Part shown: positions 18,401-26,915 of the stretch, one piece after another | How positions within the stretch are numbered: position 1 is the stretch's first letter | Layout: every line of letters begins with the position of its first letter | Source: Oceanipulchritudo coccoides | GTDB taxonomy: Bacteria; Verrucomicrobiota; Verrucomicrobiia; Opitutales; Oceanipulchritudinaceae | NCBI RefSeq assembly: GCF_010500615.1 | Contig: NZ_JAAGNX010000001.1 | Location: forward strand, 883,531 to 947,530 | Reading direction: 5' to 3' | DNA: 64,000 nt | Translations under genes and position numbers: made by a program | Notes under the pieces: model-generated | The model's database searches: none | What the model was told of the DNA's origin: nothing | Seen by the model: the letters and a program-made list of their open reading frames with translations, nothing else

Positions 18401-19590
18401 TGTCCGGACCCCTCTGTTTCGAGGTTATCCCCGGCAAGCTGCACATGCATTCCCTCGACAAAGAAGAGAAGCGGAGTGAGGCATATTTGGTCGCCTTCTT
18501 CGATACCCCCGGAAATCACTGCTGATTCAGCGTTTGTATAGAGAATCTCCACCTTTCTTGATTCGAGCCGCTTGTCCTCGGTGAGGCGGTAAACGATGTC
18601 ACCGGGATGCAAGGCATTTCGGGGAATTTCGAGAACCTTGCCCAGTTCCTTGCCCTGGATTTCGACCTTCACGAACATCCCCGGGCGGAGCTTCATCCCA
18701 TTCTCGCTGGTAAAGGGAGCCTGCGCCCGGATGATCGCCGTAATCATGCGCGATTGCGAATTGACGGAAGCGGAGGTGCGTTCGATGAATCCGTTCCACT
18801 GGTGCTCAATTCCATTGATCTGAATGGAGAGGATCGCCTTGGACGGTTCTATTTCGCTGGCTTCAGGATTCCCGATAAAGGAAAAATCCTCCAGCGAAAG
18901 AGGCACCGGAACTTCCAGTGCATTGGAGGAATGGATTTCACCAAGAATGGTGGCCTGGCCAGTGATGGCTTGGCCCACATCGACGAATTTGGCATCCACC
19001 CGGCCATCATACGGTGCACGGATCTCCGTGTAGTCCAGATTCACTTGAGCCACTTCCAGCGCAACTTTGGCGGCCTTTAATTCGGCCTCGGCTTTCATCA
19101 GTTGTGGCTTTCTCAAGACTAGCGGACTTGGGGAACCTCCGGATCCAATGGATTCCCAGTCCAACCGGGCTTGCTCGGACGCTTCGCGTTCCTGCGCCAG
19201 AGTGGCTTCCGCCAACGCTAACCGGGCCTCCGCCTCCGCCAACGCGCCCTTGTAGGGAAGGGGATCAAGGCGCAACAAAATGTCACCCGACTGAAAGGAA
19301 CCGCCCTCATAAAAGTCGGGCGATACCGCTTCAATGTGGCCGGAGACTCGCGATGTCAGGCGGGTTTGCTGGCGTGGCCGGACCGTTCCTTCCGAGTTCA
19401 GGACGATCGGCTCATTGCTTCCCACTACTGAGTGCGCTTCAATCTTCGGGTGAACCGGTGCCGGCTCCTTGCGCTCTTGTTCGGGCTTTAATGCCACGAG
19501 GATCGCGGAGAGGAGCAGCGCCCCTATTATGACAAGGGGAGGAAGAATGATCTTCAGCCATTTGTTGGAAATTTTCATCAGTATGGGCAT
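18397..19590 (-). CDS. RND efflux periplasmic adaptor (membrane fusion protein)
   Basis: 397 residues; an ATG at 19578 gives a start four residues shorter. An N-terminal membrane anchor (about residues 12-32) is followed by the split biotinyl-lipoyl domain (EAVSPDFYEGGSFQSGDILLRLD and DYTEIRAPYDGRVDAKFVDVG), with a coiled-coil hairpin between them rich in Ala, Glu, Leu and Arg (about residues 110-185). A beta-barrel and membrane-proximal domain follow. It links the RND pump to an outer-membrane channel. The 4 bp overlap with the pump gene shows translational coupling. No local repressor gene (TetR or MarR type) is present. Confidence 0.93.
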   Translation of the reverse strand: MPILMKISNKWLKIILPPLVIIGALLLSAILVALKPEQERKEPAPVHPKIEAHSVVGSNEPIVLNSEGTVRPRQQTRLTSRVSGHIEAVSPDFYEGGSFQSGDILLRLDPLPYKGALAEAEARLALAEATLAQEREASEQARLDWESIGSGGSPSPLVLRKPQLMKAEAELKAAKVALEVAQVNLDYTEIRAPYDGRVDAKFVDVGQAITGQATILGEIHSSNALEVPVPLSLEDFSFIGNPEASEIEPSKAILSIQINGIEHQWNGFIERTSASVNSQSRMITAIIRAQAPFTSENGMKLRPGMFVKVEIQGKELGKVLEIPRNALHPGDIVYRLTEDKRLESRKVEILYTNAESAVISGGIEEGDQICLTPLLFFVEGMHVQLAGDNLETEGSGQ

Positions 19591-19679
19591 TTATACCCGT
19601 CTACTTTATTTCCGTAAACAGAATAGTGGCGCGTTTTGGGAGACCGCCTGAAGGTCTAACTCCAGCAAATTCATTCATT

Positions 19680-19753
19680 TGGCAGGCCCGCAGGGATTTG
19701 AACCCCGACTGAAGGAACCAGAATCCTCTGTGCTACCGTTACACCACGGGCCT
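19680..19753 (-). tRNA. tRNA-Gln (CTG anticodon)
   Basis: Read on the minus strand, the acceptor arms AGGCCCG and CGGGCCT pair perfectly, followed by discriminator G and an encoded CCA (19682-19680). The T-loop is GGTTCAAAT and the anticodon loop TTCTGGT lies between stems GAGGA and TCCTT. Anticodon CTG reads CAG (Gln). It lies 7 bp from tRNA-Pro on the same strand and could share its transcript. Confidence 0.93.
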
Positions 19754-19759
19754 GTAAAT

Positions 19760-19836
<77 letters not shown>

Positions 19837-19966
19837 ACAAATTAACAAGGGAATTAGCGGTATCGACATGGCTTTAACCGTCAAACAAAAAGACGTTGCG
19901 TAACTTTTTTGGAAAACCCGATTGACGAATGAAAAAAGCTTCTTCTATATCGCGGACTTTGTGTTG

Positions 19967-20046
<80 letters not shown>

Positions 20047-20047
20047 A

Positions 20048-20125
20048 AGGATCGCCTCAGTTGGTGAGTCCCGCATGGCGGGAAAAATCCTTGTGTCCCC
20101 AGTTCAATTCTGGGTCTGGCCACCA
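20048..20125 (+). pseudogene. Decayed tRNA-Phe copy
   Basis: Immediately after tRNA-Phe lies a second tRNA-like sequence. Its 3' half (from the anticodon 3' stem through CCA, plus CTTT beyond it) is identical to the functional gene. The D-arm core CTCAGTTGGT is recognisable. The acceptor 5' strand (GGCCAGA) is gone, and the anticodon stem-loop is replaced by a small palindrome, CCCGCATGGCGGG, at 20070-20082. It cannot fold as a normal tRNA, so it is called a pseudogene from a tandem duplication or from a recombination event at the tRNA. Confidence 0.75.
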
Positions 20126-20129
20126 CTTT
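20084..20129 (+). repeat. 46-bp direct repeat, copy 2 (tRNA-Phe 3' half)
   Basis: Exact second copy of the block at 20001-20046, forming the well-preserved half of the decayed tRNA-Phe. Identity is lost abruptly on both sides. Confidence 0.85.
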
Positions 20130-20315
20130 TTATTTGGGTGGATGTTCCATTTGTTGTGGCCAAGGCAATTGGCAATTGAATCGGTAAAGGTCACCTGCGC
20201 AGACCGCTTTTCGCCGCGATTTGTCCGAAATCTGCTTGATTGACAATTTTTCTTGCGAGATGGACTTCGTGCTGGTTATTTAGAGGCTAATTCCAATATT
20301 CCACCTAGTTTTCAA

Positions 20316-21365
20316 ATGATTATTAACAAATGCTGTATAGCCCCCCTTGCGCTTGCTTTGGCGCTTTCCCCACCGGCCCTGTATGCGGACCAACTGACTG
20401 TCTCAATTGACGGGTTTGGTGCGCCTGGAGGCGGATTCACAATAACGGAAAGCTCTGATTTGAATTTGCTCGTCAGTGAGCTTCTTCCTGCTCCGGGGAC
20501 AAACGAGAGCACACACATTTTGATTGAGAGCCTTTCCCCGCTGGAGCCCGACACGCTCAATTACGCCAGCCCTTACACGGGAATCAATGTCAATACTGGA
20601 GTAACTCAGGATGCTGGAGTGCTTTTTCTCCAGATGCCATCCGGGTCATCGCTTCCCCAGGGAACCGTCGCTTCTCCCATTGTTGGTGTTGTTCAGCGGG
20701 CGGGAAGCTGGATGGACCTCACATTTCCGGAAACCTCCGTCGGGGGTTCCTCAGGACCTGGGGATTATGCCTCCGGAACATTGGATTTGTCCCTGACCAA
20801 GGGTCTGGAACAGTTTAATGGCACAGCTGGTTATGAGGTCGTAGATGAAGACACGATCCTGCTCGATGACTTTACGCTGACGAAAAGCGGTCCGGTCACT
20901 TACGAATTGTCCGGCACGACCCTGCTTCGCGATGGGGGCCGTTTTTACGGGACGGTTACCAACATGACCGCTGGAGCAGCGTACGAGTCCCTGCTCTTTG
21001 AAATCCAGCTCACCGGCATTCCTGATGTGGATCTGGATGGGATTCCGGACATCTCCGATTCCGTCATATCCGGCGGACTGGTTGTTGGCCAATGGTCCAT
21101 GACCTCGCTGGGATACATGTATGGCGCCAATGCGGAATGGGCCTACTCCTATTACATGGGATTCATGACATTGAATCTGCCTTGGGTCTATCAAGCCTCC
21201 TTCGGTTGGATGTACCTCTACCAGTCTGTTCCATCTGAGGATGCTTACTGGTTCTACAGCCCGACTTTGGGATGGATCTACACCAAGAGTACCTGGGGTG
21301 GCTTATTCCAGAGCAACAATGGCAGTGGCTGGGTCACCAATAATTTCCGAAATCCGGCTACCTGA
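20316..21365 (+). CDS. Secreted protein with aromatic-rich C-terminal module
   Basis: About 349 residues from the ATG at 20316, which gives a signal peptide (IINKCCIAPLALALALSPPALYA). The body is beta-rich, with no recognised catalytic motif; it includes an Asp-rich stretch DVDLDGIPDISDS near residue 255. The last 80 residues are rich in Trp and Tyr with repeating G-W-x-Y units (LGYMYGANAEWAYSYYMGF, FGWMYLYQS, LGWIYTKSTWGG). A similar module closes the protein at 43449-44771. I know the module only as a recurring verrucomicrobial C-terminus; surface attachment is a guess. A clear terminator follows. No function is assigned. Confidence 0.7.
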   Translation: MIINKCCIAPLALALALSPPALYADQLTVSIDGFGAPGGGFTITESSDLNLLVSELLPAPGTNESTHILIESLSPLEPDTLNYASPYTGINVNTGVTQDAGVLFLQMPSGSSLPQGTVASPIVGVVQRAGSWMDLTFPETSVGGSSGPGDYASGTLDLSLTKGLEQFNGTAGYEVVDEDTILLDDFTLTKSGPVTYELSGTTLLRDGGRFYGTVTNMTAGAAYESLLFEIQLTGIPDVDLDGIPDISDSVISGGLVVGQWSMTSLGYMYGANAEWAYSYYMGFMTLNLPWVYQASFGWMYLYQSVPSEDAYWFYSPTLGWIYTKSTWGGLFQSNNGSGWVTNNFRNPAT

Positions 21366-21390
21366 TCGCCCAATATATTTTGTCACAAGG

Positions 21391-21420
21391 CGCCCCACTT
21401 CACGGTGGGGCGTTTCTTTT
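21391..21420 (+). terminator. Rho-independent terminator
   Basis: Perfect 8-bp stem CGCCCCAC/GTGGGGCG with a 6-nt loop, followed by TTTCTTTT. It lies 25 bp after the stop of the secreted-protein gene and 67 bp before rpmI, so it separates the two transcripts. Confidence 0.88.
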
Positions 21421-21486
21421 CCTCAAGTATTTTGAGGAATTGACTTTACAAGGGCGCTGGAGCCCGTTTCTTTCCTCTCTTTTCCC

Positions 21487-21681
21487 ATGATCAAAACACG
21501 CAAATCCATTGCTAAGAAGTTCAAGGTGACCGGTACCGGTAAGGTACTTCGTCGCTCTGCCGGCAAGCGCCACTTCCTGCGTAACAAGACTGTTAAGCAG
21601 AAGCGTCGCATGGGGCAGGACCGTAGCTGCTCCCCGGGAGTAGCCAAGATCGTCAAGATCGGTTGCCCGAACAAGTTCTAA
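21487..21681 (+). CDS. rpmI: 50S ribosomal protein L35
   Basis: 64 residues, the usual length, with the L35 signature [18 protein letters not shown] and R-x-x-G-K-R-H near the centre. It is very basic. It binds 23S rRNA in the large subunit. It lies 69 bp before rplT in the universal rpmI-rplT order. infC and thrS, which often precede, are not here. Confidence 0.97.
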   Translation: MIKTRKSIAKKFKVTGTGKVLRRSAGKRHFLRNKTVKQKRRMGQDRSCSPGVAKIVKIGCPNKF

Positions 21682-21750
21682 AGACAGTAACGCGGCTCGA
21701 CCGGGTGACATTTGGCGACCCGGCAGCCACCAAAATATAAAGAAACCAAC

Positions 21751-22113
21751 ATGCCTAAAGCACAAAATCATGCCGCATCCCGCAAGCGTCGCAAGCGTAC
21801 CTTACGCACGACCAAAGGATACTTCGGAAATGCCAGCCGTCTCTACCGCTATGCCAAGCAAGCGGCCGACCGCGCTGGGGTATTCGCTTACCGCGACCGG
21901 AGAACCAGAAAGCGCGAATTCCGCAAGTTGTGGATTGTTCGCATCAACGCCGCTTGCCGCCAGCACGGAATGGCCTACAGCCGATTTATCGCCGGTCTGA
22001 ACAAAGCCGGAATCGAGCTGGACCGCAAAGCCCTGTCTGAGATGGCCATTCACGATGAAGTCGCCTTCAAGGCGCTTGTCGAGAAAGCGCAGAGCGCGCT
22101 GACATCCGCCTAG
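21751..22113 (+). CDS. rplT: 50S ribosomal protein L20
   Basis: 120 residues from the ATG at 21751 ([20 protein letters not shown]); the frame extends upstream to 21712 but only the internal ATG matches L20. It has a long basic N-terminal extension and the globular C-terminal half with [20 protein letters not shown]. It binds 23S rRNA early in 50S assembly and in other bacteria also represses its own operon. The pheS leader follows. Confidence 0.97.
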   Translation: MPKAQNHAASRKRRKRTLRTTKGYFGNASRLYRYAKQAADRAGVFAYRDRRTRKREFRKLWIVRINAACRQHGMAYSRFIAGLNKAGIELDRKALSEMAIHDEVAFKALVEKAQSALTSA

Positions 22114-22127
22114 ATCCCCCGGGATCA

Positions 22128-22207
22128 CCGTTTGCCAGCAAACGGACTTGGCAGTTTAATTTACCAGCTTCCGCTTCCGGATTATTCCGGTAGCGGATTT
22201 TTTTTGA
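22128..22207 (+). promoter_or_regulatory. Attenuator-like leader between rplT and pheS
   Basis: The 111-bp gap before pheS contains a 7-bp hairpin CCGTTTG/CAAACGG (22128-22145) and then a strong hairpin at 22170-22197 (TCCGCTTCCGG, loop ATTATT, CCGGTAGCGGA; one mismatch in 11 pairs) followed by a run of eight or nine Ts to 22205. It ends about 20 bp before the pheS start. This has the form of an intrinsic terminator in the place where E. coli has the pheM attenuator. No Phe-rich leader peptide was found with confidence, so the sensing mode is unknown. Confidence 0.7.
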
Positions 22208-22224
22208 AATTCTGGAGAAGAGAA

Positions 22225-23265
22225 ATGGAAGAAGAACTGAAAACTATTATTGCGGCGGTCGAAAAGGAGATTGGGGCCGTCGTCTCAGCAGCCGACTTTG
22301 AGCAATTCAAGGCAAAGATTAGTGGACCGAAGGGCCAATTCACGGCCTTGAGCAAGCAAATCGCCAAATTGCCGGTGGAGGAGCGTCCACTGGCCGGCAA
22401 GTTGATTAATGTGTACAAGCAGAAGCTGCAGGCAATCTGGGACAGCACGACGCAGCGCCTTGAGCAGGAAGCCCTCAGCCAACGGCTCGGTCCTCCGGTC
22501 GATGCGACCCTGCCCAGCCCGGAATTGCCACAAGGGACCCGCCACCTGCTGACGCAGGTTCGCGAGGAGATTGTCAGCATCCTGCGCAAGATCGGCTTTG
22601 TGGTGGCTGACGGACCTGAAGTGGAAACGGAGTACTATTGCTTTGATGCGCTGAACACGCCACCGGATCATCCGGCCCGGGATTTGCAGGATACGTATTA
22701 TGTGAAAAAGCAAACGCCGTTTGGGAATATCTCCCAGCAATCGGACGAGCGCTATCTTCTCCGGACCCATACCTCCAGCGTGCAGATCCGGACCATGCTT
22801 GAAGAAAAGCCACCCATCCGCATCATTGCGCCCGGGCGCTGCTTCCGGCGTGATACCGCTGATGCCACACATTCGGCCAATTTCCACCAGATCGAGGCCC
22901 TTTACGTCGACCGCGGGGTCACTATCCGTGACCTGAAAGCTGATTTGGATTATCTCTTTCGCTCACTGCTGGGTCCGGATGCGGAGACGCGCTTCCGCCC
23001 GCATTACTTTAGTTATACGGAGCCCAGTTTTGAAGTCGACCTGAAGGCCCGTCACCTCGGAAAAGTGGGTTCCGAGTGGATGGAGATCATGGGATGCGGA
23101 ATGGTTGATCCGGCGGTTTTCGAGGAAGTGGGATATGATCCCAAGGAGTGGACCGGTTATGCCTTCGGCCTTGGAATTGAGCGTATTGCGATGACGCTCT
23201 ACGGCATCGACGATATCCGGTACCTTTACCAGAACGACGTCCGGCTGCTTTCGCAGTTTAAATAA
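22225..23265 (+). CDS. pheS: Phenylalanyl-tRNA synthetase alpha subunit
   Basis: 346 residues from the ATG at 22225, preceded by GGAGAAGAG as ribosome binding site; the open frame extends upstream through the attenuator but is not coding. An N-terminal coiled coil (about residues 1-95) is followed by the class II core, with motif 2 RRDTADATHSANFHQIE and motif 3 GYAFGLGIERIAMTLYG. It forms the alpha2-beta2 enzyme with PheT, whose gene starts 37 bp downstream. Confidence 0.97.
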   Translation: MEEELKTIIAAVEKEIGAVVSAADFEQFKAKISGPKGQFTALSKQIAKLPVEERPLAGKLINVYKQKLQAIWDSTTQRLEQEALSQRLGPPVDATLPSPELPQGTRHLLTQVREEIVSILRKIGFVVADGPEVETEYYCFDALNTPPDHPARDLQDTYYVKKQTPFGNISQQSDERYLLRTHTSSVQIRTMLEEKPPIRIIAPGRCFRRDTADATHSANFHQIEALYVDRGVTIRDLKADLDYLFRSLLGPDAETRFRPHYFSYTEPSFEVDLKARHLGKVGSEWMEIMGCGMVDPAVFEEVGYDPKEWTGYAFGLGIERIAMTLYGIDDIRYLYQNDVRLLSQFK

Positions 23266-23302
23266 GGCACCCTGCAACAGCTAATTTAAGGAACAGGATC
23301 CA

Positions 23303-25744
23303 ATGAAAGTCAGTTTAGAATGGTTGAATGAATATGTTGATCTATCCGGCCTCTCGGTCGAGGAGATCAGCCATGCCCTGACAATGGTGGGCTTTGAAGT
23401 GGAAGGAATCAGCCAAGCGGGTTTGGCCCAGCTGGAGCATGTCGTGGTGGGTGAGATCACTTCCTTCGATAAGCATCCCAATGCGGACCGCTTGTCTGTT
23501 TGTGAGGTTGATGTCGGGACCGGGGAGCTCCAGACCATCGTCTGTGGCGCCAAGAATTTTCGCGCAAAGGACCGCGTGATTGCCGCCTTGCCGGGATCCG
23601 TCCTGCCGGGAAATTTCAAGATCAAGAAGAGCAAGCTCCGCGGCGTGGTGTCCAACGGGATGCTCTGTTCGGAACGCGAGTTGGGAATCGGGGATGACCA
23701 TGCCGGCATTGCCATTTTGGAAGCACGCCCGGCGATTGGGACGCCGGTCAATGAGCTGTATCCTGAACCCGATTCGGTCTTCGACATCGAGATCACTCCC
23801 AATCGGCCGGATGCCTTGAGCCATATCGGTATTGCCCGTGAATTGGCGGCCTGGTTCAAGCGCGACTTGCGTTATCCGGAGCTTCAGGTCAATCCATCCG
23901 AGGCGAAGGAAGGAAAGCTCGTTGAGACCCTTGAATCCGTGGAGCCCGAATTATGCCCGCATTACCGCGGCTACAACCTCCGTGGGGTGGCTGTCGGTGA
24001 TAGCCCCGAATGGCTCAAGCGGCGCCTCACGGCCATCGGTCTGCGTCCGATTAACAACGTGGTCGATGCGACCAATTATATCCTGCACGAGACAGGCCAG
24101 CCCTTGCATGCCTTTGACGTCTCGAAGATTCGCGGATCAAAGATCATTGTCCGCTCTGCAAATGCTGGCGAGAAGCTGGTCACGCTCGATGACAAGGAAC
24201 GCGTTTTAAAGCCTGAGAATCTTGTCATTGCGGATGCTGATCGCGCGCTTGTGGTGGCCGGAGTCATGGGCTCGGTGGATGCGGAAGTGGATGACAACAC
24301 ACAGGATATTTTTCTTGAAGCAGCGTGGTTTAATCCGGTTTCCGTCCGCCGGACAAGCAAGCAACTGGGCTTGTCGACGGACAGTTCCTACCGCTTTGAG
24401 CGAGGTGTGGATCCGAAGGGTGCCGAATATGCTGCCCTGCGTTGCCTTGACCTCATCATAAAGCTTGCCGGTGGTGAATTGCTGGGTCCGGAGCTCGTGG
24501 CAGGCGAACCGCCATTGACGGAGCGGGAAGTAGAGTTGTCACCCGACTGGGTGCGCGAGCAGCTGGGATTTGAGATTTCCGATGACGAAATGGAGGCTTC
24601 CCTGTCCCGTCTGGAACTCGATGTTTCAAAGAGCGAGGATGACGACGACAAGGTTGTCTTCCGCGTGGGCATTCCCAGCTACCGTCTTGATCTCTACCGG
24701 CCGATTGATCTGGTGGAGGAAGTCGTCCGCATGTTCGGGTCAGACCGCATCCCTGAGGGAACCGTCAAGGCGACGGTGACATTGCGGGAAGATGATGCGG
24801 TGCCGGTCTACCAGCGGCGGGCAACGTCGCTCCTCACGGGTAAAGGATTCCAGGAAACAGTTCATTATTCCTTAAGGGATGAAAAGGAAATGACCCGCTG
24901 GAATGGCGAGGCACCATCGGATGACCTCTCCCTTGCCAATCCCCTTGCCAGCGATGCCTCGCACTTGCGCACGTCCATCATCCCGGCCTTGTTGGATTGT
25001 TTGAAACTGAATGCCGCCCGGCATAACGAAGCCTGCAGGCTCTTTGAGTGCGGGCGGGTTTTCCGCGAATTCGAAGGGACGGTCTACGAAGTCTTTTCGG
25101 TCGGTTTTGTCATCACCCAGGAGGGCAAAGCCTCTTGGAAGGAAGGCAACAAGCCGGACTACTATACCAGCACGCGCATTGTCACCGACTTGCTCGAAGA
25201 GGCGGGGATTCTGGTGAACTCCTGGCAGATTGAGCCGGTTGAAGGGGAGGCCGCCTGGCAGTCCGGTCATGCAGCGAAAACAGGTGCCTTGGAAAGCGGA
25301 TATGGCGCGCGATTTGGCTTGCTGGATATCGGGATGACCCGCGAATGGGATATTGAAAGCCCGGTGCTGGCTGGAGAAGTGGTCTTTCTTCCGGAATACC
25401 TCCAAAAGCCGCGCAACCGTGCCAATTACAAGCCCTTCAGCCTCTTTCCGCCGGCTATCCGGGACCTTGCTCTGGTTGTTCCGGAAAGCACGCCAGCGGG
25501 CAAGGTTGAGGAGGTGCTGAGGAGCGTTACGGTAAAGCAACTGACGGAGGGGCTGATCCTTGAATCGGTGGAGGTTTTTGACATCTACGCCGGGAAGGGA
25601 TTACCCGAAGGGCACAAGTCCATCGCCTGCAAATTGATTTTCCGCAATCTCGAGCGCACGCTGACGGACAAGGAAGTCAATATGGTCTTCCAGAGCATCC
25701 AGAGTGATTTGGATGACCGTGAGGATATGAGCGTCCGGCGCTAG
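23303..25744 (+). CDS. pheT: Phenylalanyl-tRNA synthetase beta subunit
   Basis: 813 residues, the normal bacterial length. Domains in order: an N-terminal tRNA-binding OB-fold (about residues 40-150; ITSFDKHPNADRLSVCEVD and KLRGVVSNGMLCSERELG), the B3/B4 editing domain (about 210-390), B5 (about 400-475), the catalytic-like core, and the C-terminal anticodon-recognition domain beginning near KPFSLFPPAIRDLALVVPE. It is intact. It follows pheS in one operon. Confidence 0.97.
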   Translation: MKVSLEWLNEYVDLSGLSVEEISHALTMVGFEVEGISQAGLAQLEHVVVGEITSFDKHPNADRLSVCEVDVGTGELQTIVCGAKNFRAKDRVIAALPGSVLPGNFKIKKSKLRGVVSNGMLCSERELGIGDDHAGIAILEARPAIGTPVNELYPEPDSVFDIEITPNRPDALSHIGIARELAAWFKRDLRYPELQVNPSEAKEGKLVETLESVEPELCPHYRGYNLRGVAVGDSPEWLKRRLTAIGLRPINNVVDATNYILHETGQPLHAFDVSKIRGSKIIVRSANAGEKLVTLDDKERVLKPENLVIADADRALVVAGVMGSVDAEVDDNTQDIFLEAAWFNPVSVRRTSKQLGLSTDSSYRFERGVDPKGAEYAALRCLDLIIKLAGGELLGPELVAGEPPLTEREVELSPDWVREQLGFEISDDEMEASLSRLELDVSKSEDDDDKVVFRVGIPSYRLDLYRPIDLVEEVVRMFGSDRIPEGTVKATVTLREDDAVPVYQRRATSLLTGKGFQETVHYSLRDEKEMTRWNGEAPSDDLSLANPLASDASHLRTSIIPALLDCLKLNAARHNEACRLFECGRVFREFEGTVYEVFSVGFVITQEGKASWKEGNKPDYYTSTRIVTDLLEEAGILVNSWQIEPVEGEAAWQSGHAAKTGALESGYGARFGLLDIGMTREWDIESPVLAGEVVFLPEYLQKPRNRANYKPFSLFPPAIRDLALVVPESTPAGKVEEVLRSVTVKQLTEGLILESVEVFDIYAGKGLPEGHKSIACKLIFRNLERTLTDKEVNMVFQSIQSDLDDREDMSVRR

Positions 25745-25804
25745 GTTGGTCGACTGGACCACTTTAGCTTGCCACCCGGCCCTTTCATCCCGTTTTCTTT
25801 GGGC

Positions 25805-26551
25805 ATGAAATTGACCTTTGAAAACCGCAAAGCCCTCGTTACGGGAGCTGGTCGTGGCATCGGCAAAGCCATTGCCATGGAGCTGGCCCAGCAAGGTGTG
25901 CATGTTGTCTGTGTCAGCCAGAATCCCGCTTCCTGTGGGGCTGCTGCTGAAGAAATCAAGGCCGCCGGGCATTCCGCCGAGTCGCATGCCGTCGATGTGG
26001 GTGACGGAGAAGCCGTGCAAGTCCTTTCGGATGCGATCCTGAAGGAGCACGGGGCCATTGACATAATCGTCAACAACGCGGGGATCACGCGCGACATGCT
26101 GCTCATGCGGATGAAGGATGAAGAGTGGGACGACGTTTTACGGACCAACCTGAACAGCTGTTTTTACTGGAGCAAAGGCCTCATGCAGGCCATGGCGCGC
26201 AAGCGCTGGGGCCGTGTCATCAACATCGGTTCAGTCATCGGCCTGATGGGGAACGCCGGACAGGCCAACTATGCAGCGGCCAAGGCCGGGATGATCGGTT
26301 TCACAAAAAGCCTTGCCCGTGAGTACGCCAAGCGGAATGTCACCGCCAATGTGGTCGCTCCGGGTTTCATCAAGACGGACATGACGGAAGTCCTCAACGA
26401 GGAGGTCACTTCGGCGATTTTACAGCAAATTCCGCTAAAACGCCTTGGCGAAGCCTCGGACATTGCCAATATGGTCGCTTTTTTAGCCTCTGAAGAGGCA
26501 GGATATATCACCGGTCAGACTTTTACAGTTGACGGGGGAATGGTGATGTGA
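25805..26551 (+). CDS. fabG: 3-oxoacyl-ACP reductase
   Basis: 248 residues from the ATG at 25805. A TTG further upstream is in frame but has no support. It is a short-chain dehydrogenase with the NADPH site [13 protein letters not shown], the NNAG motif ([15 protein letters not shown], typical of FabG), catalytic Ser in INIGSVIG and Y-A-A-A-K in [12 protein letters not shown]. It reduces beta-ketoacyl-ACP in fatty acid synthesis. It is followed by acpP and fabF, forming a short fab cluster. It starts 60 bp after pheT, so read-through is possible. Confidence 0.95.
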   Translation: MKLTFENRKALVTGAGRGIGKAIAMELAQQGVHVVCVSQNPASCGAAAEEIKAAGHSAESHAVDVGDGEAVQVLSDAILKEHGAIDIIVNNAGITRDMLLMRMKDEEWDDVLRTNLNSCFYWSKGLMQAMARKRWGRVINIGSVIGLMGNAGQANYAAAKAGMIGFTKSLAREYAKRNVTANVVAPGFIKTDMTEVLNEEVTSAILQQIPLKRLGEASDIANMVAFLASEEAGYITGQTFTVDGGMVM

Positions 26552-26588
26552 AGAACTTTTGAGACTTAACTTTTACCTAAATACAACC

Positions 26589-26846
26589 ATGGCAGATAAG
26601 AGCATCGAAGATCGCGTTAAAGACATCATTGTCAACCAGCTCAACGTAAACGAAGAGCAAGTTACTCCGGAGGCTTCCTTTCAGGAAGATCTTGGCGCTG
26701 ACTCGCTTGATTTAGTTGAGCTCATAATGGCATTTGAAGAGGAATTTTCAGATGAGATTGATGGAGAGATCCCGGAATCTGAAGCTGAGAAGCTACAGAC
26801 TGTCGGGGCAGTCATTACCTTTATTAAGGGCAAGTCTGAAAGCTAA
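26589..26846 (+). CDS. acpP: Acyl carrier protein
   Basis: 85 residues from the ATG at 26589. It is a small, acidic, helical protein with the phosphopantetheine attachment Ser in [19 protein letters not shown]. It carries growing acyl chains between fatty acid synthesis enzymes. It lies between fabG (37 bp upstream) and fabF. A hairpin with a T-rich tail follows and may set its higher expression relative to fabF. Confidence 0.97.
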   Translation: MADKSIEDRVKDIIVNQLNVNEEQVTPEASFQEDLGADSLDLVELIMAFEEEFSDEIDGEIPESEAEKLQTVGAVITFIKGKSES

Positions 26847-26871
26847 GGCGATCAAACCAATCAGTTAAATT

Positions 26872-26898
26872 TAAAAGAGGCCTTTCGAGGCCTCTTTC
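26872..26898 (+). terminator. Rho-independent terminator between acpP and fabF
   Basis: AAAGAGGCC, a short TTTC-type loop, then the matching strand GAGGCCTCTTT gives a stem of about nine pairs with a T-containing tail, 25 bp after the acpP stop and 18 bp before fabF. It would stop part of the fabG-acpP message before fabF. Confidence 0.75.
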
Positions 26899-26915
26899 TA
26901 TATCCGGATTTGAGT

